Shown: in pieces, positions 1-8,219 of the stretch | How the letters are laid out: the number at the start of each line of letters is the position of its first letter | Numbering within the stretch: the stretch's first letter is position 1 | Source of the DNA: Ruminococcus sp. | GTDB lineage: Bacteria; Bacillota; Clostridia; Oscillospirales; Ruminococcaceae | Assembly (NCBI GenBank): GCA_017478965.1 | Contig: JAFVCV010000026.1 | Coordinates: 1-64,000, forward strand | Direction: 5' to 3' | Length of the DNA: 64,000 nucleotides | The notes under the pieces: model-generated | The model's input: the letters and a program-made list of their open reading frames with translations, nothing else | Database searches by the model: none | What the model was told of the DNA's origin: nothing | Made by a program: the position numbers and the translations under genes

Positions 1-957
1 CTTCCCAATGCCGATGTAAAGATATTCCTTACCGCCTCTGCGGAGGAAAGAGCGAAAAGGCGTTTCAAGGAATTGCAGGAAAAAGGGGACCCCTCCACCT
101 TTGAGGAGGTCTTGAGAGATATCGAACAAAGAGACTATAACGATACCCACAGGGAGACGGCTCCGCTTAAAAAGGCTGATGACGCCGTTGAGGTGGATAC
201 CTCTGAGCTGACCTTAGAACAGTCTATTGACGAGATTTGCCGGGTCATAAGGGAAAGGCTTTCTTCTAAAGAAGACAAGTCTGAAAAAAAAAATGAAAGA
301 CGCTCCCGTGAGCTGATGCCGGTAAGGCCTGTCAGCAAGGATAAAAAGCTGAACTTTTTCCATGTCTTCTTTTACGGACTGCTCAGATGGATCGCCCTGG
401 GGGTCTACCATATTTTCTATAATATCAGGTTCGAGGGAGTGGAGAATATACCCAAGGACGGCGGGAATATCTTTGCATCTAACCACCGGAGCTATCAGGA
501 CCCGGTGTTCATCGCACTTCATACCAGAGTGCCGCTTTCATATATGGCTAAGGAAGAGCTTTTTCAGGGCAATAAAGCCTTTAAGATACTTATAACCACC
601 ATGGGCGCTTTCCCTGTTTCCAGGGGCAAGGGAGATATCGGCGTGATAGATACTTCTATCGAAAAGCTCGAAAGCGGGAGAAATCTTGCTATTTTTCCGG
701 AGGGGACCCGTTCCCTTGACGGCAAGGTGGGAAAGGGCAAGACCGGCGTAGCACTTATCGCCGCAGTGGCTCAGACCAGGATAATCCCCGTTGGCATAAA
801 TTTTGAGGGCAAGCTGAAATTCCGTAAAAAAGTTGTGGTGCGCTTCGGCAGACCCATCGTTCCTGCGGAGATAGGCTCAGTGGGGACAGACGCCAAGTCG
901 CTAAGAGTTCTGAAAAACACTGTGATGGAGAAAATAACAGGTCTGGTGCATGAATAA
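1..957 (+). CDS. Cytidylate kinase / 1-acylglycerol-3-phosphate acyltransferase fusion, 5' end outside window
   Basis: The frame is open from base 1, so the gene begins upstream. The first ~75 residues match the C-terminal end of cytidylate kinase: FLTASAEERAKRR, then a conserved RD..D..R and PLKKADDAVEVDTS ending. After a charged linker (~residues 80-110) comes a PlsC acyltransferase domain with NHRSYQDP (the NHx4D catalytic box), AFPVSRG and FPEGTRS. Cmk phosphorylates CMP/dCMP; PlsC acylates lysophosphatidate at the membrane. A TTG at 73 could mimic a start but lies inside the kinase domain, so it is not the true start. The stop overlaps the ATG of the next gene by one base (TAATG), indicating translational coupling. 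Confidence 0.9.
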   Translation, partial: LPNADVKIFLTASAEERAKRRFKELQEKGDPSTFEEVLRDIEQRDYNDTHRETAPLKKADDAVEVDTSELTLEQSIDEICRVIRERLSSKEDKSEKKNERRSRELMPVRPVSKDKKLNFFHVFFYGLLRWIALGVYHIFYNIRFEGVENIPKDGGNIFASNHRSYQDPVFIALHTRVPLSYMAKEELFQGNKAFKILITTMGAFPVSRGKGDIGVIDTSIEKLESGRNLAIFPEGTRSLDGKVGKGKTGVALIAAVAQTRIIPVGINFEGKLKFRKKVVVRFGRPIVPAEIGSVGTDAKSLRVLKNTVMEKITGLVHE

Positions 958-2951
958 TGTTAAGTAAATGTAAATTTTTTGTTGCTAAAAGTGCAGGTTT
1001 CTGTTTTGGGGTTGCAAGAGCAATGAAAATAGTGTATAATAATTTAGATAACCGAAATAATATTGTGACGCTCGGTCCTATTATCCATAACCAGAATGTG
1101 GTAGATGACCTTAAAGAAAAAGGCATTTATCCTGTGGAGCTTGATGAGGTCAGGGAAGGTCAGACGGTGGTCATACGCTCTCACGGGGTGAGCAGGGAAG
1201 TTTATGAAAAGCTCGGCGCCATGGGCGTTGAGGTCATCGACGCTACCTGCCCCTATGTATCGAAGATACATAAGATAGCTGAAAAGAAGTCCGCTGAAGG
1301 CTACACTGTACTGATAGCAGGCGATGAGCAGCACCCCGAAGTAAAGGGAATAGTGGGCTATTGTCAGGGCGAGAGCTATGTGTTCAGTTCTTGTGACGAC
1401 TTTGAAAATTTGGTGAAAAGAGTGGACTTTTCATCAAAAAAGCTTGCAATTTTGGCTCAAACAACGTATAATAAGAATGTCTGGAAAAAATGCGCTTCGC
1501 TGTTTGAAAGACTGCGGGATATAGCATCAGAGGTCGAGATATACGATACCATCTGCAATGCTACCGGCGAAAGACAGGAAGAAGCAGCTTATTTAGCCCG
1601 GAAGGCCGACCTGATGATAATAGTCGGGGGCAGGCACAGCTCAAATACGCTTAAACTGAAGGCTATCTGCGACGAATATTGCAAGTGTATCCATGTGGAA
1701 ACTGCTGATGAGCTTGAAAAGGCTGTCAGGGATAACGGCATCGACCTGAGCGAAACAAATTTTATCGGGATTTCTGCCGGCGCTTCAACGCCCGGTTATA
1801 TTATAAAGGAGGTACAGGTCATCATGAGTGAACTGGTAAACAATGTTAACGAGAACGTTGACGAAGAATTTAATTTGGAGGCAATTGACAAGACCCTCAA
1901 GAAAATATATCCGGGTTTGAAGGTTGAAGGCACAGTTGAATCTGTGGACGATACTGAGGTCATTGTAGATATAGGTACAAAGCATACGGGCTACATACCC
2001 CTGTCTGAACTGACGGACGAGCCCGGCAAGAAGCCTTCCGATGTGGTAAGCGTAGGCGATAAGATAGATCTTATCGTGCTGAAGACCAGCGATACTGAGG
2101 GCACCGTTATCCTTTCCAAGAAGAAGGTAGACGCTGTTCTTGGTTTCCAGAAGATAATGGAGGCCAAGGAGAACGATGAGGTACTGGAGGGCGTTGTTAC
2201 TAACGTTGTCAAGGGCGGCGTTCTTGCATCTGTCAACGGCGTAAAGGTATTCATACCTGCATCGCAGGCAGCTCCCAGAAGAGATTTCGACCTTAACGAG
2301 CTGGTAAAGCAGACCGTTAAGTTCAAGATACTTGAGGTTAACGAGGTAAAGCAGAGAGCAGTCGGTTCCGTAAGGGCCGTTGCAAGGGAAGAGAAGAATG
2401 CTGCACAGGCTAAGTTCTTCGAGACTGCCGAGATCGGTGCTGAGATGGAAGGCGTTGTCAAGTCTATCACTGAGTACGGCGTGTTTGTAGACCTTGGCGG
2501 AGTTGACGGTCTGGTGAGAAGAGCAGATCTGTCCTGGAAGAGGATAAAGCATCCTTCCGATGTTGTAAGCATCGGTGACAAGGTCACCGTTAAGATCAAG
2601 GATATAGACCCCGAGACTAAGAAGGTCAGCCTGACCTATAAGAAGGAAGAGGACAATCCCTGGGAGATCTTCAAGAGGGATTATCAGGTCGGCCAGACTG
2701 TCAAGGCTACCATAGTTTCTATCACCTCCTTCGGCGCTTTTGCAAGGATAATCGACGGTATCGACGGCCTTATCCATATCTCGCAGATCGCTAATCAGAG
2801 AGTCAACAATGTAGCTGATATACTTTCCGAGGGTCAGGAGGTCGAGTGTCTCATCACTGAGATAGATGTGGATAAAGAAAGGATAAGCCTTTCTATGAGG
2901 GCACTTCTCGATGACGAGGACGATGCAGCTGAGGAAACTGACGCTGAATAA
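957..2951 (+). CDS. ispH-rpsA: 4-hydroxy-3-methylbut-2-enyl diphosphate reductase fused to ribosomal protein S1
   Basis: A 664-aa fusion. Residues 1-~285 are IspH, the last enzyme of the MEP isoprenoid pathway, an Fe-S enzyme making IPP and DMAPP. The three cluster cysteines are C16 (AGFCFGVARA), C98 (DATCPYV) and C200 (DTICNATGERQ). Residues ~310-650 hold four S1 RNA-binding domains, each with a G.v..i...G..v.....G..p pattern, ending in an acidic tail, as in Firmicutes S1. The fusion is known in Clostridia. An in-frame ATG at residue 290, preceded by a strong SD, could also give free S1 (separate entry). A terminator follows directly. Confidence 0.95.
   Translation: MLSKCKFFVAKSAGFCFGVARAMKIVYNNLDNRNNIVTLGPIIHNQNVVDDLKEKGIYPVELDEVREGQTVVIRSHGVSREVYEKLGAMGVEVIDATCPYVSKIHKIAEKKSAEGYTVLIAGDEQHPEVKGIVGYCQGESYVFSSCDDFENLVKRVDFSSKKLAILAQTTYNKNVWKKCASLFERLRDIASEVEIYDTICNATGERQEEAAYLARKADLMIIVGGRHSSNTLKLKAICDEYCKCIHVETADELEKAVRDNGIDLSETNFIGISAGASTPGYIIKEVQVIMSELVNNVNENVDEEFNLEAIDKTLKKIYPGLKVEGTVESVDDTEVIVDIGTKHTGYIPLSELTDEPGKKPSDVVSVGDKIDLIVLKTSDTEGTVILSKKKVDAVLGFQKIMEAKENDEVLEGVVTNVVKGGVLASVNGVKVFIPASQAAPRRDFDLNELVKQTVKFKILEVNEVKQRAVGSVRAVAREEKNAAQAKFFETAEIGAEMEGVVKSITEYGVFVDLGGVDGLVRRADLSWKRIKHPSDVVSIGDKVTVKIKDIDPETKKVSLTYKKEEDNPWEIFKRDYQVGQTVKATIVSITSFGAFARIIDGIDGLIHISQIANQRVNNVADILSEGQEVECLITEIDVDKERISLSMRALLDDEDDAAEETDAE
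1805..1826 (+). promoter_or_regulatory. Candidate internal SD and ATG for free ribosomal protein S1
   Basis: AAAGGAGGT at 1805-1813 lies 11 bases before an in-frame ATG (1824-1826, residue 290 of the IspH-S1 fusion). It falls exactly at the junction between the IspH C-terminus (GASTPGYIIKEV) and the S1 part. Starting here would give a 375-aa four-domain S1, the normal size for this phylum. The match to the anti-SD is seen; its use is inferred. Confidence 0.5.
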
Positions 2952-2966
2952 TCGGTGTATGCTGGT

Positions 2967-2993
2967 GGGGACGATTATTCGTCCCCCTTTTTA
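2967..2993 (+). terminator. Rho-independent terminator after ispH-rpsA
   Basis: An 8-bp stem GGGGACGA / TCGTCCCC with a TTAT loop (2967-2986), followed by CTTTTT. It closes the cmk-plsC/ispH-rpsA unit. Confidence 0.9.
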
Positions 2994-3110
2994 TTACATT
3001 CGTTTATCTTCGCCCGTCATCTGTTGACAGCAAAATATACAAAAAAGAATTGCTGTTTTGCGGCTAATGATCGAAATTTACAGAATTGATCTGATGTTTT
3101 CAGAAAAGAC

Positions 3111-3139
3111 TTAACTTTTTTGTCACGATGTGTTATAAT
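3111..3139 (+). promoter_or_regulatory. Sigma-A promoter of the class A PBP gene
   Basis: -35 TTAACT (3111-3116), 17-bp spacer, -10 TATAAT (3134-3139). The start codon at 3202 is about 60 bases downstream. Confidence 0.65.
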
Positions 3140-3201
3140 AAAAGTAATTGCTATGAATATCAGTCACGACGTTGATTTTTATTATACGAAAGGTCAGTTT
3201 T

Positions 3202-5418
3202 ATGGAACAAAGAAGAAAAAGAACTACAAAAAAGAAAAGAAAGACTAACCCACTGGTCCATGTTTTAAAAGCTATCGGTACTCTTGTGCTTTCGGTGTTT
3301 CTCATTGTTGTTATCACCGGCTCCATCTTCGGCACCGTGCTTACTATATATGTGCTGAATTTTGCTGACACTACAACTACCGTCAGCCTTGAAAAGGTCA
3401 CTCAGAGCAACGTTTCCAGGATACTTTACAATAATCCTGACTACGATGAAGAGACTGACGACGAGTCCGAGGCATATGAGCTTTACTATGCTTACAGGAA
3501 CAATTCCAATCACTTTATCTGGGTGGATATCGACGATGTGCCGCAGGTGCTTCAGGACGCTGTCGTGTATACGGAGGACGAGAGGTTCTACAGCCATGAC
3601 GGTGTTGACTTTAAGCGTACCTTTGCAGCATTTGTCAATGTCTTCCTGCCGATGAGAAGAAAGTTCGGCGGCTCGACCCTGACTCAGCAGACCATCAAGA
3701 ATATCACCGGTGATAATGCTGATGAAGGCGTTGACGGCGCTGAACGTAAGATACGTGAAGTGTTCCGTTCTATCAACGTGGAAAAGACCTATACTAAGGA
3801 GGATATCCTCCAGAGCTACCTGAATATAGTCCCCATGGGCGGTATGACCAGCGGAGAGATCATCGGTGTGCAGGCTGCGGCAAATTACTATTTCGGAAAA
3901 GACGTTTCAGAGCTTGATCTGGCTGAGTCTGCTGCCTTTGCAGGTATGATAAATGCTCCTGCCTATAATAATCCTGTCGATAATATCAAGAATAACAGCG
4001 TAAGGCGTAAGTACTGCCTGGACCATATGCTGGAAAACGGTGCTATTTCCACTCAGGAGTATGAGCAGGCCCTTAACGAAGAGCTGGCTCTGGCGGGCAA
4101 CTGGGATTATTCCAGCGAGACGGTATACGATGAGGAAATGGAGGAGCAGGGCATTACCGACTGGTATCTGGACGCCGCAATAGAGGAGGCTATCGACAGG
4201 ATAGCTGACGACGCAGGCATTTCCTATGAGGAGGCCAGCAGTCAGTTCATGTCCGGTGGATATACTGTCTATACCAATGTGGATATCGAGATGCAGCGTA
4301 AGATGGAGAAATCCATGCAGAACGCCAGCAATTTCACCACCTATGCTATGGACGAAGACGAGGATACCCTCTGGGCTGACTTTATCTGTATGGATTATAA
4401 AGGCAATGTCAAGGCTGTTGTCGGCGGCAGGAAGGAAAAAACTGAGTCACGTAACCTTTATCTGGTAACTCATGCTACCAGGTCGCCGGGTTCCTGTATA
4501 AAGCCTATCGCTTCCTATGCACCGGCCATTGACCAGGATCTCATTACCTGGTCCACTCTTTCAGACGATGCTCCGATCGAGATAGAGGTAGACGGCGGCA
4601 AGATCGAGAAGTGGCCTGTCAACTACTCTGAGGACGGTTCAAGTGAGAACTGGTCATACAAAAAACTGTTCACCTGGCAGATGCTGATGCGGTCGCTGAA
4701 TACTTTACCGGCACAGCTGATCTATAGGATGACTCCTGCGTATTCTTTCAATTTCCTGAGGGAAAAGCTGGATGTTACTACCCTTGACGAAGCCGATTCG
4801 GACTATTCCGGCGTTACTGTCGGCGGTCTGACCAACGGTATGACGCTTGAAGAGCTGGTGGGAGCTTATATGATCTTCGGCAACGGCGGAAGAAAGTATG
4901 AGGTATCGTATGTCTCCAAAATAGAAGACTCCAACGGTCAGGTGATCTATGAGAAGACCGACGGTTATAAGCAGGCCGTTTCTGACAGTACCTCTTATAT
5001 AATGAACCGAATGATGACTTATGTCATCAACGATTCCGTAGGTACGGGCCGTTACGCTAAGCTTAAAAAGACTGAGGTCGCCGGCAAGACGGGTACTTCC
5101 TCGGACTGGTACGATCTTAACTTTGTGGGCTGTACTCCGGATTATGTCTCGGGCGTCTGGATAGGATATGAAAACCCTGAGACTATCCCTACCAACGATT
5201 ACCAGAATATCGGCGCTATCTGGAAGAATGTTTTCGGCGACATCGCTGAGAGCGAAGAGCATAAGAAGTTTGATGATACTTTCGAGATGCCCGATACCGT
5301 TCAGAAGCTTTATTACTGTACTAAAACAGGTCTGCTGTCTACTACGAACTGCTCCAGTGCTCAGGTAGGCTATTTCAAGACCAGTAATACACCGGGCTAC
5401 TGTTACGGCGGCCACTAA
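3202..5418 (+). CDS. Class A penicillin-binding protein (glycosyltransferase/transpeptidase)
   Basis: 738 aa from ATG 3202, chosen because AAAGG sits 8 bases before it; an upstream in-frame TTG (3172) has no SD. It polymerises and cross-links peptidoglycan at the outer membrane face. A basic N-terminus and one membrane segment (~22-52) precede the GT51 domain, with catalytic Glu125 in EDERFYSHDG, then GGSTLTQQ and the RKIREV box. The transpeptidase domain carries all three motifs: S431-C-I-K434, S498-L-N and K629-T-G. It resembles PBP1A/PonA types; the tail is short and ends in GYCYGGH. It is monocistronic, with its own promoter and terminator. Confidence 0.95.
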   Translation: MEQRRKRTTKKKRKTNPLVHVLKAIGTLVLSVFLIVVITGSIFGTVLTIYVLNFADTTTTVSLEKVTQSNVSRILYNNPDYDEETDDESEAYELYYAYRNNSNHFIWVDIDDVPQVLQDAVVYTEDERFYSHDGVDFKRTFAAFVNVFLPMRRKFGGSTLTQQTIKNITGDNADEGVDGAERKIREVFRSINVEKTYTKEDILQSYLNIVPMGGMTSGEIIGVQAAANYYFGKDVSELDLAESAAFAGMINAPAYNNPVDNIKNNSVRRKYCLDHMLENGAISTQEYEQALNEELALAGNWDYSSETVYDEEMEEQGITDWYLDAAIEEAIDRIADDAGISYEEASSQFMSGGYTVYTNVDIEMQRKMEKSMQNASNFTTYAMDEDEDTLWADFICMDYKGNVKAVVGGRKEKTESRNLYLVTHATRSPGSCIKPIASYAPAIDQDLITWSTLSDDAPIEIEVDGGKIEKWPVNYSEDGSSENWSYKKLFTWQMLMRSLNTLPAQLIYRMTPAYSFNFLREKLDVTTLDEADSDYSGVTVGGLTNGMTLEELVGAYMIFGNGGRKYEVSYVSKIEDSNGQVIYEKTDGYKQAVSDSTSYIMNRMMTYVINDSVGTGRYAKLKKTEVAGKTGTSSDWYDLNFVGCTPDYVSGVWIGYENPETIPTNDYQNIGAIWKNVFGDIAESEEHKKFDDTFEMPDTVQKLYYCTKTGLLSTTNCSSAQVGYFKTSNTPGYCYGGH

Positions 5419-5430
5419 TTAGGTTTTTCT

Positions 5431-5461
5431 GACCTCCGTCGAGCACGGAGGTCATTTTTTG
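5431..5461 (+). terminator. Rho-independent terminator after the PBP gene
   Basis: A perfect 9-bp stem GACCTCCGT / ACGGAGGTC (5431-5439 with 5445-5453), then ATTTTTT. It ends only ~10 bases before the next start codon. Confidence 0.92.
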
Positions 5462-5471
5462 TGAGGTCAAT

Positions 5472-6587
5472 ATGAAGGATTTGAGGATATGTATCCCGTG
5501 CCATTTCGGGCTGGAAAGCGTATTGGCATATGAGATAAAGAAAATAGGCGGGGAGGACCTGACCACTACTGACGGAAAGATAACTTTTTCAGGGGACCTT
5601 GAGACTGCTGCTAAGGCGAACCTCTGGGTCGCTTCCGGCGAAAGGGTCCTCATAGAGCTTGGAACTTTTACCGCAAAGAGCTTTGAGGAGCTGTTCAACG
5701 GTATCGAAAAGCTGCCTTTGGAGGACTTTATCGGGAAATACGACGCTTTCCCCAATAAAGGCCATTGCCTTGATTCACAGCTCCATTCCGTGCCGGACTG
5801 TCAGAGGATAATCAAGAAAGCCTGCGTAAAAAGGCTGGGCAGGGTCTATGGCGTATCCTATTTTGAAGAGACCGGTCCCAGGCACCAGATACAGTTTTCT
5901 ATCATCAAAGACCGTGTGTCGGTCTATCTGGATACCTCCGGCATTGGTCTGCATAAAAGGGGCTACCGTCGTAATTCCAACGCCGCCCCTATCAAGGAGA
6001 CGCTCGCTGCGGGGATAATTGACCTTGGCCGTGTCCGGGCGGATTCCGTCGTCTGCGACCCTATGTGCGGTTCCGGGACTTTTCTGATAGAGAGCGCATA
6101 TAAGGCCCTTAAAGTCGCACCCGGACTGAGAAGGAGCTTTGCCTCAGAGCAGTGGGAGCAGTTCCCTAAGGATATCTGGCAGAGGGCGAGGGCTGAGGCT
6201 ATGGAGCTTATCGACCGGAAGGGGAAGTTTGCAGGAATAGGTTTTGATATCGACGATATGGCTGTGGAGCTGACACGGGATAATGCTAAAAAGGCAGGAG
6301 TCGGTTCTAAGCTGACGGTAAAACAGCAGGACATAAGCAAGTTTGTTCAGCCAGAGAAGTGTATTACCTTCTGCAATCCTCCTTACGGTGAGAGAATGCT
6401 TGAGATCAGACAGGCCGAAGAGCTGTATAAGCGCCTTGGCGACAGGCTAGACCCTTGTGCCCAACGGCCCTGCTTTATCATCTCTCCCCATGAGGACTTT
6501 GAGAAGTTTTTTGGCAGGAAAGCCGATAAAAAGAGAAAGCTTTATAATGGCATGATAAAATGCGATCTGTATATGTATTTCAAATGA
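5472..6587 (+). CDS. THUMP-domain class I SAM-dependent RNA methyltransferase (RlmL/UPF0020 family)
   Basis: 371 aa. The N-terminal ~155 residues form a ferredoxin-like plus THUMP RNA-binding region. The C-terminal part is a Rossmann methyltransferase with the SAM-binding loop DPMCGSGTFLIESA and the amino-methyltransferase catalytic motif NPPYGERM. This arrangement matches the RlmL N-terminal half and its Firmicutes relatives, so N2-methylation of a guanosine in 23S rRNA is the likely reaction; the exact base cannot be read from sequence. GAGGT precedes ATG 5472. It is followed within 10 bases by a HAD gene, probably cotranscribed. Confidence 0.88.
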   Translation: MKDLRICIPCHFGLESVLAYEIKKIGGEDLTTTDGKITFSGDLETAAKANLWVASGERVLIELGTFTAKSFEELFNGIEKLPLEDFIGKYDAFPNKGHCLDSQLHSVPDCQRIIKKACVKRLGRVYGVSYFEETGPRHQIQFSIIKDRVSVYLDTSGIGLHKRGYRRNSNAAPIKETLAAGIIDLGRVRADSVVCDPMCGSGTFLIESAYKALKVAPGLRRSFASEQWEQFPKDIWQRARAEAMELIDRKGKFAGIGFDIDDMAVELTRDNAKKAGVGSKLTVKQQDISKFVQPEKCITFCNPPYGERMLEIRQAEELYKRLGDRLDPCAQRPCFIISPHEDFEKFFGRKADKKRKLYNGMIKCDLYMYFK

Positions 6588-6596
6588 GGTGACAAA

Positions 6597-7271
6597 ATGA
6601 TAAGAGCCGGCGAAATGGACGGCGTGGTCTTTGATATGGACGGCGTCATATTCGACAGCGAGACACTTGGTATAAAGGCCTGGAAGGTAATTGCAGACAG
6701 ATATGGTTTTGAAGATATCGAGACTGTGGCAATGAAATGTATAGGCAGAAGTACTAAGGACACTATGGCTATAATCAAAGAAAGCTATGGCGAGGATATA
6801 GATATAGACAAGCTCTATGCTGAGTGCAGAGCAGTTATGAAAGATATTATCAGAGAAAACCACGGCATCCCTAAGAAGGCTGGAGCTGTGGAGCTGCTTT
6901 CATGGCTCAGGGAGAAGGGCATAAAGGTCGCACTTGCCTCGTCTACGTCGTATAGGACCGTGGTGGAGGAACTGACCGAGGCCGGACTGAGAGATTATTT
7001 TGAAGTGATCGTTGGCGGCGATATGATCGAGAATTCAAAACCCGAGCCGGACATCTATCTGATGGCCTGTGAAAAGCTTGGAGTCAGACCGGAAAATACC
7101 ATCGCCGTGGAGGATTCCCGCAATGGGATCATCTCGGCCTACCGGGCTGGCATGAAGGCCGTACTGGTGCCTGACCTTATAGAACCGGACGAAGAGATGT
7201 TAAAAATGGCTTATACAAAGCTCAGCTCACTTACCGAGCTGAGAGAAAGGCTGTCAGAAACAGGCATATGA
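6597..7271 (+). CDS. HAD-superfamily phosphatase, beta-phosphoglucomutase-like subfamily
   Basis: 224 aa cytosolic HAD hydrolase. Motif I is FDMDGVIFDSE near residue 13 (nucleophile Asp and acid/base Asp), motif II is LASST, motif III is the Lys in NSKPEPD, and motif IV is VEDSRNGI. A helical cap lies between motifs I and II, as in beta-phosphoglucomutase and phosphoglycolate phosphatase relatives. The substrate cannot be assigned from sequence. The start ATG overlaps the tail of a GAGGTG SD that itself spans the previous stop codon, so it is translationally linked to the methyltransferase gene. Confidence 0.85.
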   Translation: MIRAGEMDGVVFDMDGVIFDSETLGIKAWKVIADRYGFEDIETVAMKCIGRSTKDTMAIIKESYGEDIDIDKLYAECRAVMKDIIRENHGIPKKAGAVELLSWLREKGIKVALASSTSYRTVVEELTEAGLRDYFEVIVGGDMIENSKPEPDIYLMACEKLGVRPENTIAVEDSRNGIISAYRAGMKAVLVPDLIEPDEEMLKMAYTKLSSLTELRERLSETGI

Positions 7272-7309
7272 GCCTGTTCAAATATATTCAATAAATTGGA
7301 GGTTTAGTT

Positions 7310-7987
7310 ATGAGGTACGAGATCCAAGGAACACCGCTGCCGGTAGCTATCTGCTATCTTTCAAACGGCGAATCGGTGAAATGTCAGCAGGGCGCAATGA
7401 GCTGGATGAGCCCTAATCTGAAAATGTCAACCAACGCAGGCGGGGGACTGGGCAAAATGTTCTCCCGTGCTCTTTCAGGCGAGTCTATCTTCCAGAACGT
7501 TTATACAGCAATGAACGGCGACGGCATGATCGCAATGGCATCAAGCTTTCCCGGCGAGATCAAGGTCTTCGAGGTCTCCCAGATGCCTATAGTTGCTCAG
7601 AAGACCGCTTTCTTCGCATCTGAGATGGGCGTTAATATGGAAATGTTCTTCCAGAAAAAGCTGGGCGCCGGTTTCTTTGGCGGCGAGGGTTTCATTATGC
7701 AGAAATTCTCCGGGCAGGGCAATGTTTTCTTAGAGTTTGACGGCTCTATAATCGAGTATCAGCTGGCAGCAGGTCAGTCCATGCTAATAGATACTGGCTG
7801 CCTGGCTTGTATGGAAGCTTCCTGTTCCATAGACATCGAGACCGTTTCAGGTGTAAAGAACGTTCTGTTCGGCGGCGAGGGTCTGTTCAACACCAGAGTC
7901 ACCGGTCCGGGCCATATCTGGCTTCAGACCATGCCTATCAGCAATCTGGCCGGTGCTATCAGAAGATTTATCCCCACCAGCGGCTGA
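7310..7987 (+). CDS. TIGR00266 / AIM24-family protein
   Basis: 225 aa with the features of the TIGR00266 (AIM24-like) family: a beta-rich protein with the opening MRYEIQGTPLPVA, the glycine-rich GGGLGKMFSRALSGES stretch, PGEIKV, the FFQKKLGAGFFGGEGF segment with MQKF, and VFLEFDG. It has no signal peptide or membrane segment. The biochemical role of bacterial members is unknown. TTGGAGG precedes ATG 7310. It is the last gene before a strong bidirectional terminator. Confidence 0.85.
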   Translation: MRYEIQGTPLPVAICYLSNGESVKCQQGAMSWMSPNLKMSTNAGGGLGKMFSRALSGESIFQNVYTAMNGDGMIAMASSFPGEIKVFEVSQMPIVAQKTAFFASEMGVNMEMFFQKKLGAGFFGGEGFIMQKFSGQGNVFLEFDGSIIEYQLAAGQSMLIDTGCLACMEASCSIDIETVSGVKNVLFGGEGLFNTRVTGPGHIWLQTMPISNLAGAIRRFIPTSG

Positions 7988-8017
7988 TATCAGCATAGTC
8001 ATACTTAAAAGGGCATT

Positions 8018-8050
8018 AAAGAGGAACGGTCCGGGCCGTTCCTCTTTTTA
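8018..8050 (+). terminator. Terminator after the AIM24-like gene
   Basis: Stem AAAGAGGAACGG (8018-8029) pairs with CCGTTCCTCTTT (8036-8047) around a 6-base loop, with a T run on the right. A/T symmetry at both ends means it could also work on the minus strand. The rest of 8051-8170 shows nothing I can assign. Confidence 0.9.
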
Positions 8051-8170
8051 TATCAAATGAAAGGAGACCTCGGCACGAACTTCATATCATTCGCCTGAAG
8101 TGGGCAGGAACAGCTGTTTTAGGACCTGGCATAAGGACCTCTGTTGTCTTGAAAAAAACTGTTAGTAAAT

Positions 8171-8209
8171 AAAAAGATCCCGAAAACAGATCGCTCTGCT
8201 TTCGGGATT
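8171..8209 (-). terminator. Terminator of the minus-strand EF-G-like gene
   Basis: On the minus strand, ATCCCGAAAGCAGA pairs with TCTGTTTTCGGGAT (one mismatch) around a 4-base loop, followed by CTTTTTATTT. It lies just past the stop codon at 8220. Confidence 0.85.
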
Positions 8210-8219
8210 ATTATTTGTT

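Noticed and set aside
73-957. A separate 294-aa acyltransferase starting at TTG 73
   Set aside because: The frame is open upstream to base 1 with cytidylate kinase residues, so it is the end of a fusion gene.
1785-2777. Minus-strand frame inside the ispH-rpsA gene
   Set aside because: A shadow of a well-supported plus-strand gene, with no family match or SD.
3172-3201. TTG 3172 as the PBP start
   Set aside because: No SD; ATG 3202 has AAAGG at good spacing.
8051-8170. ATG with a downstream AAAGGAG between the AIM24-like and EF-G-like genes
   Set aside because: Stops after 13 codons; no homology or structure found.
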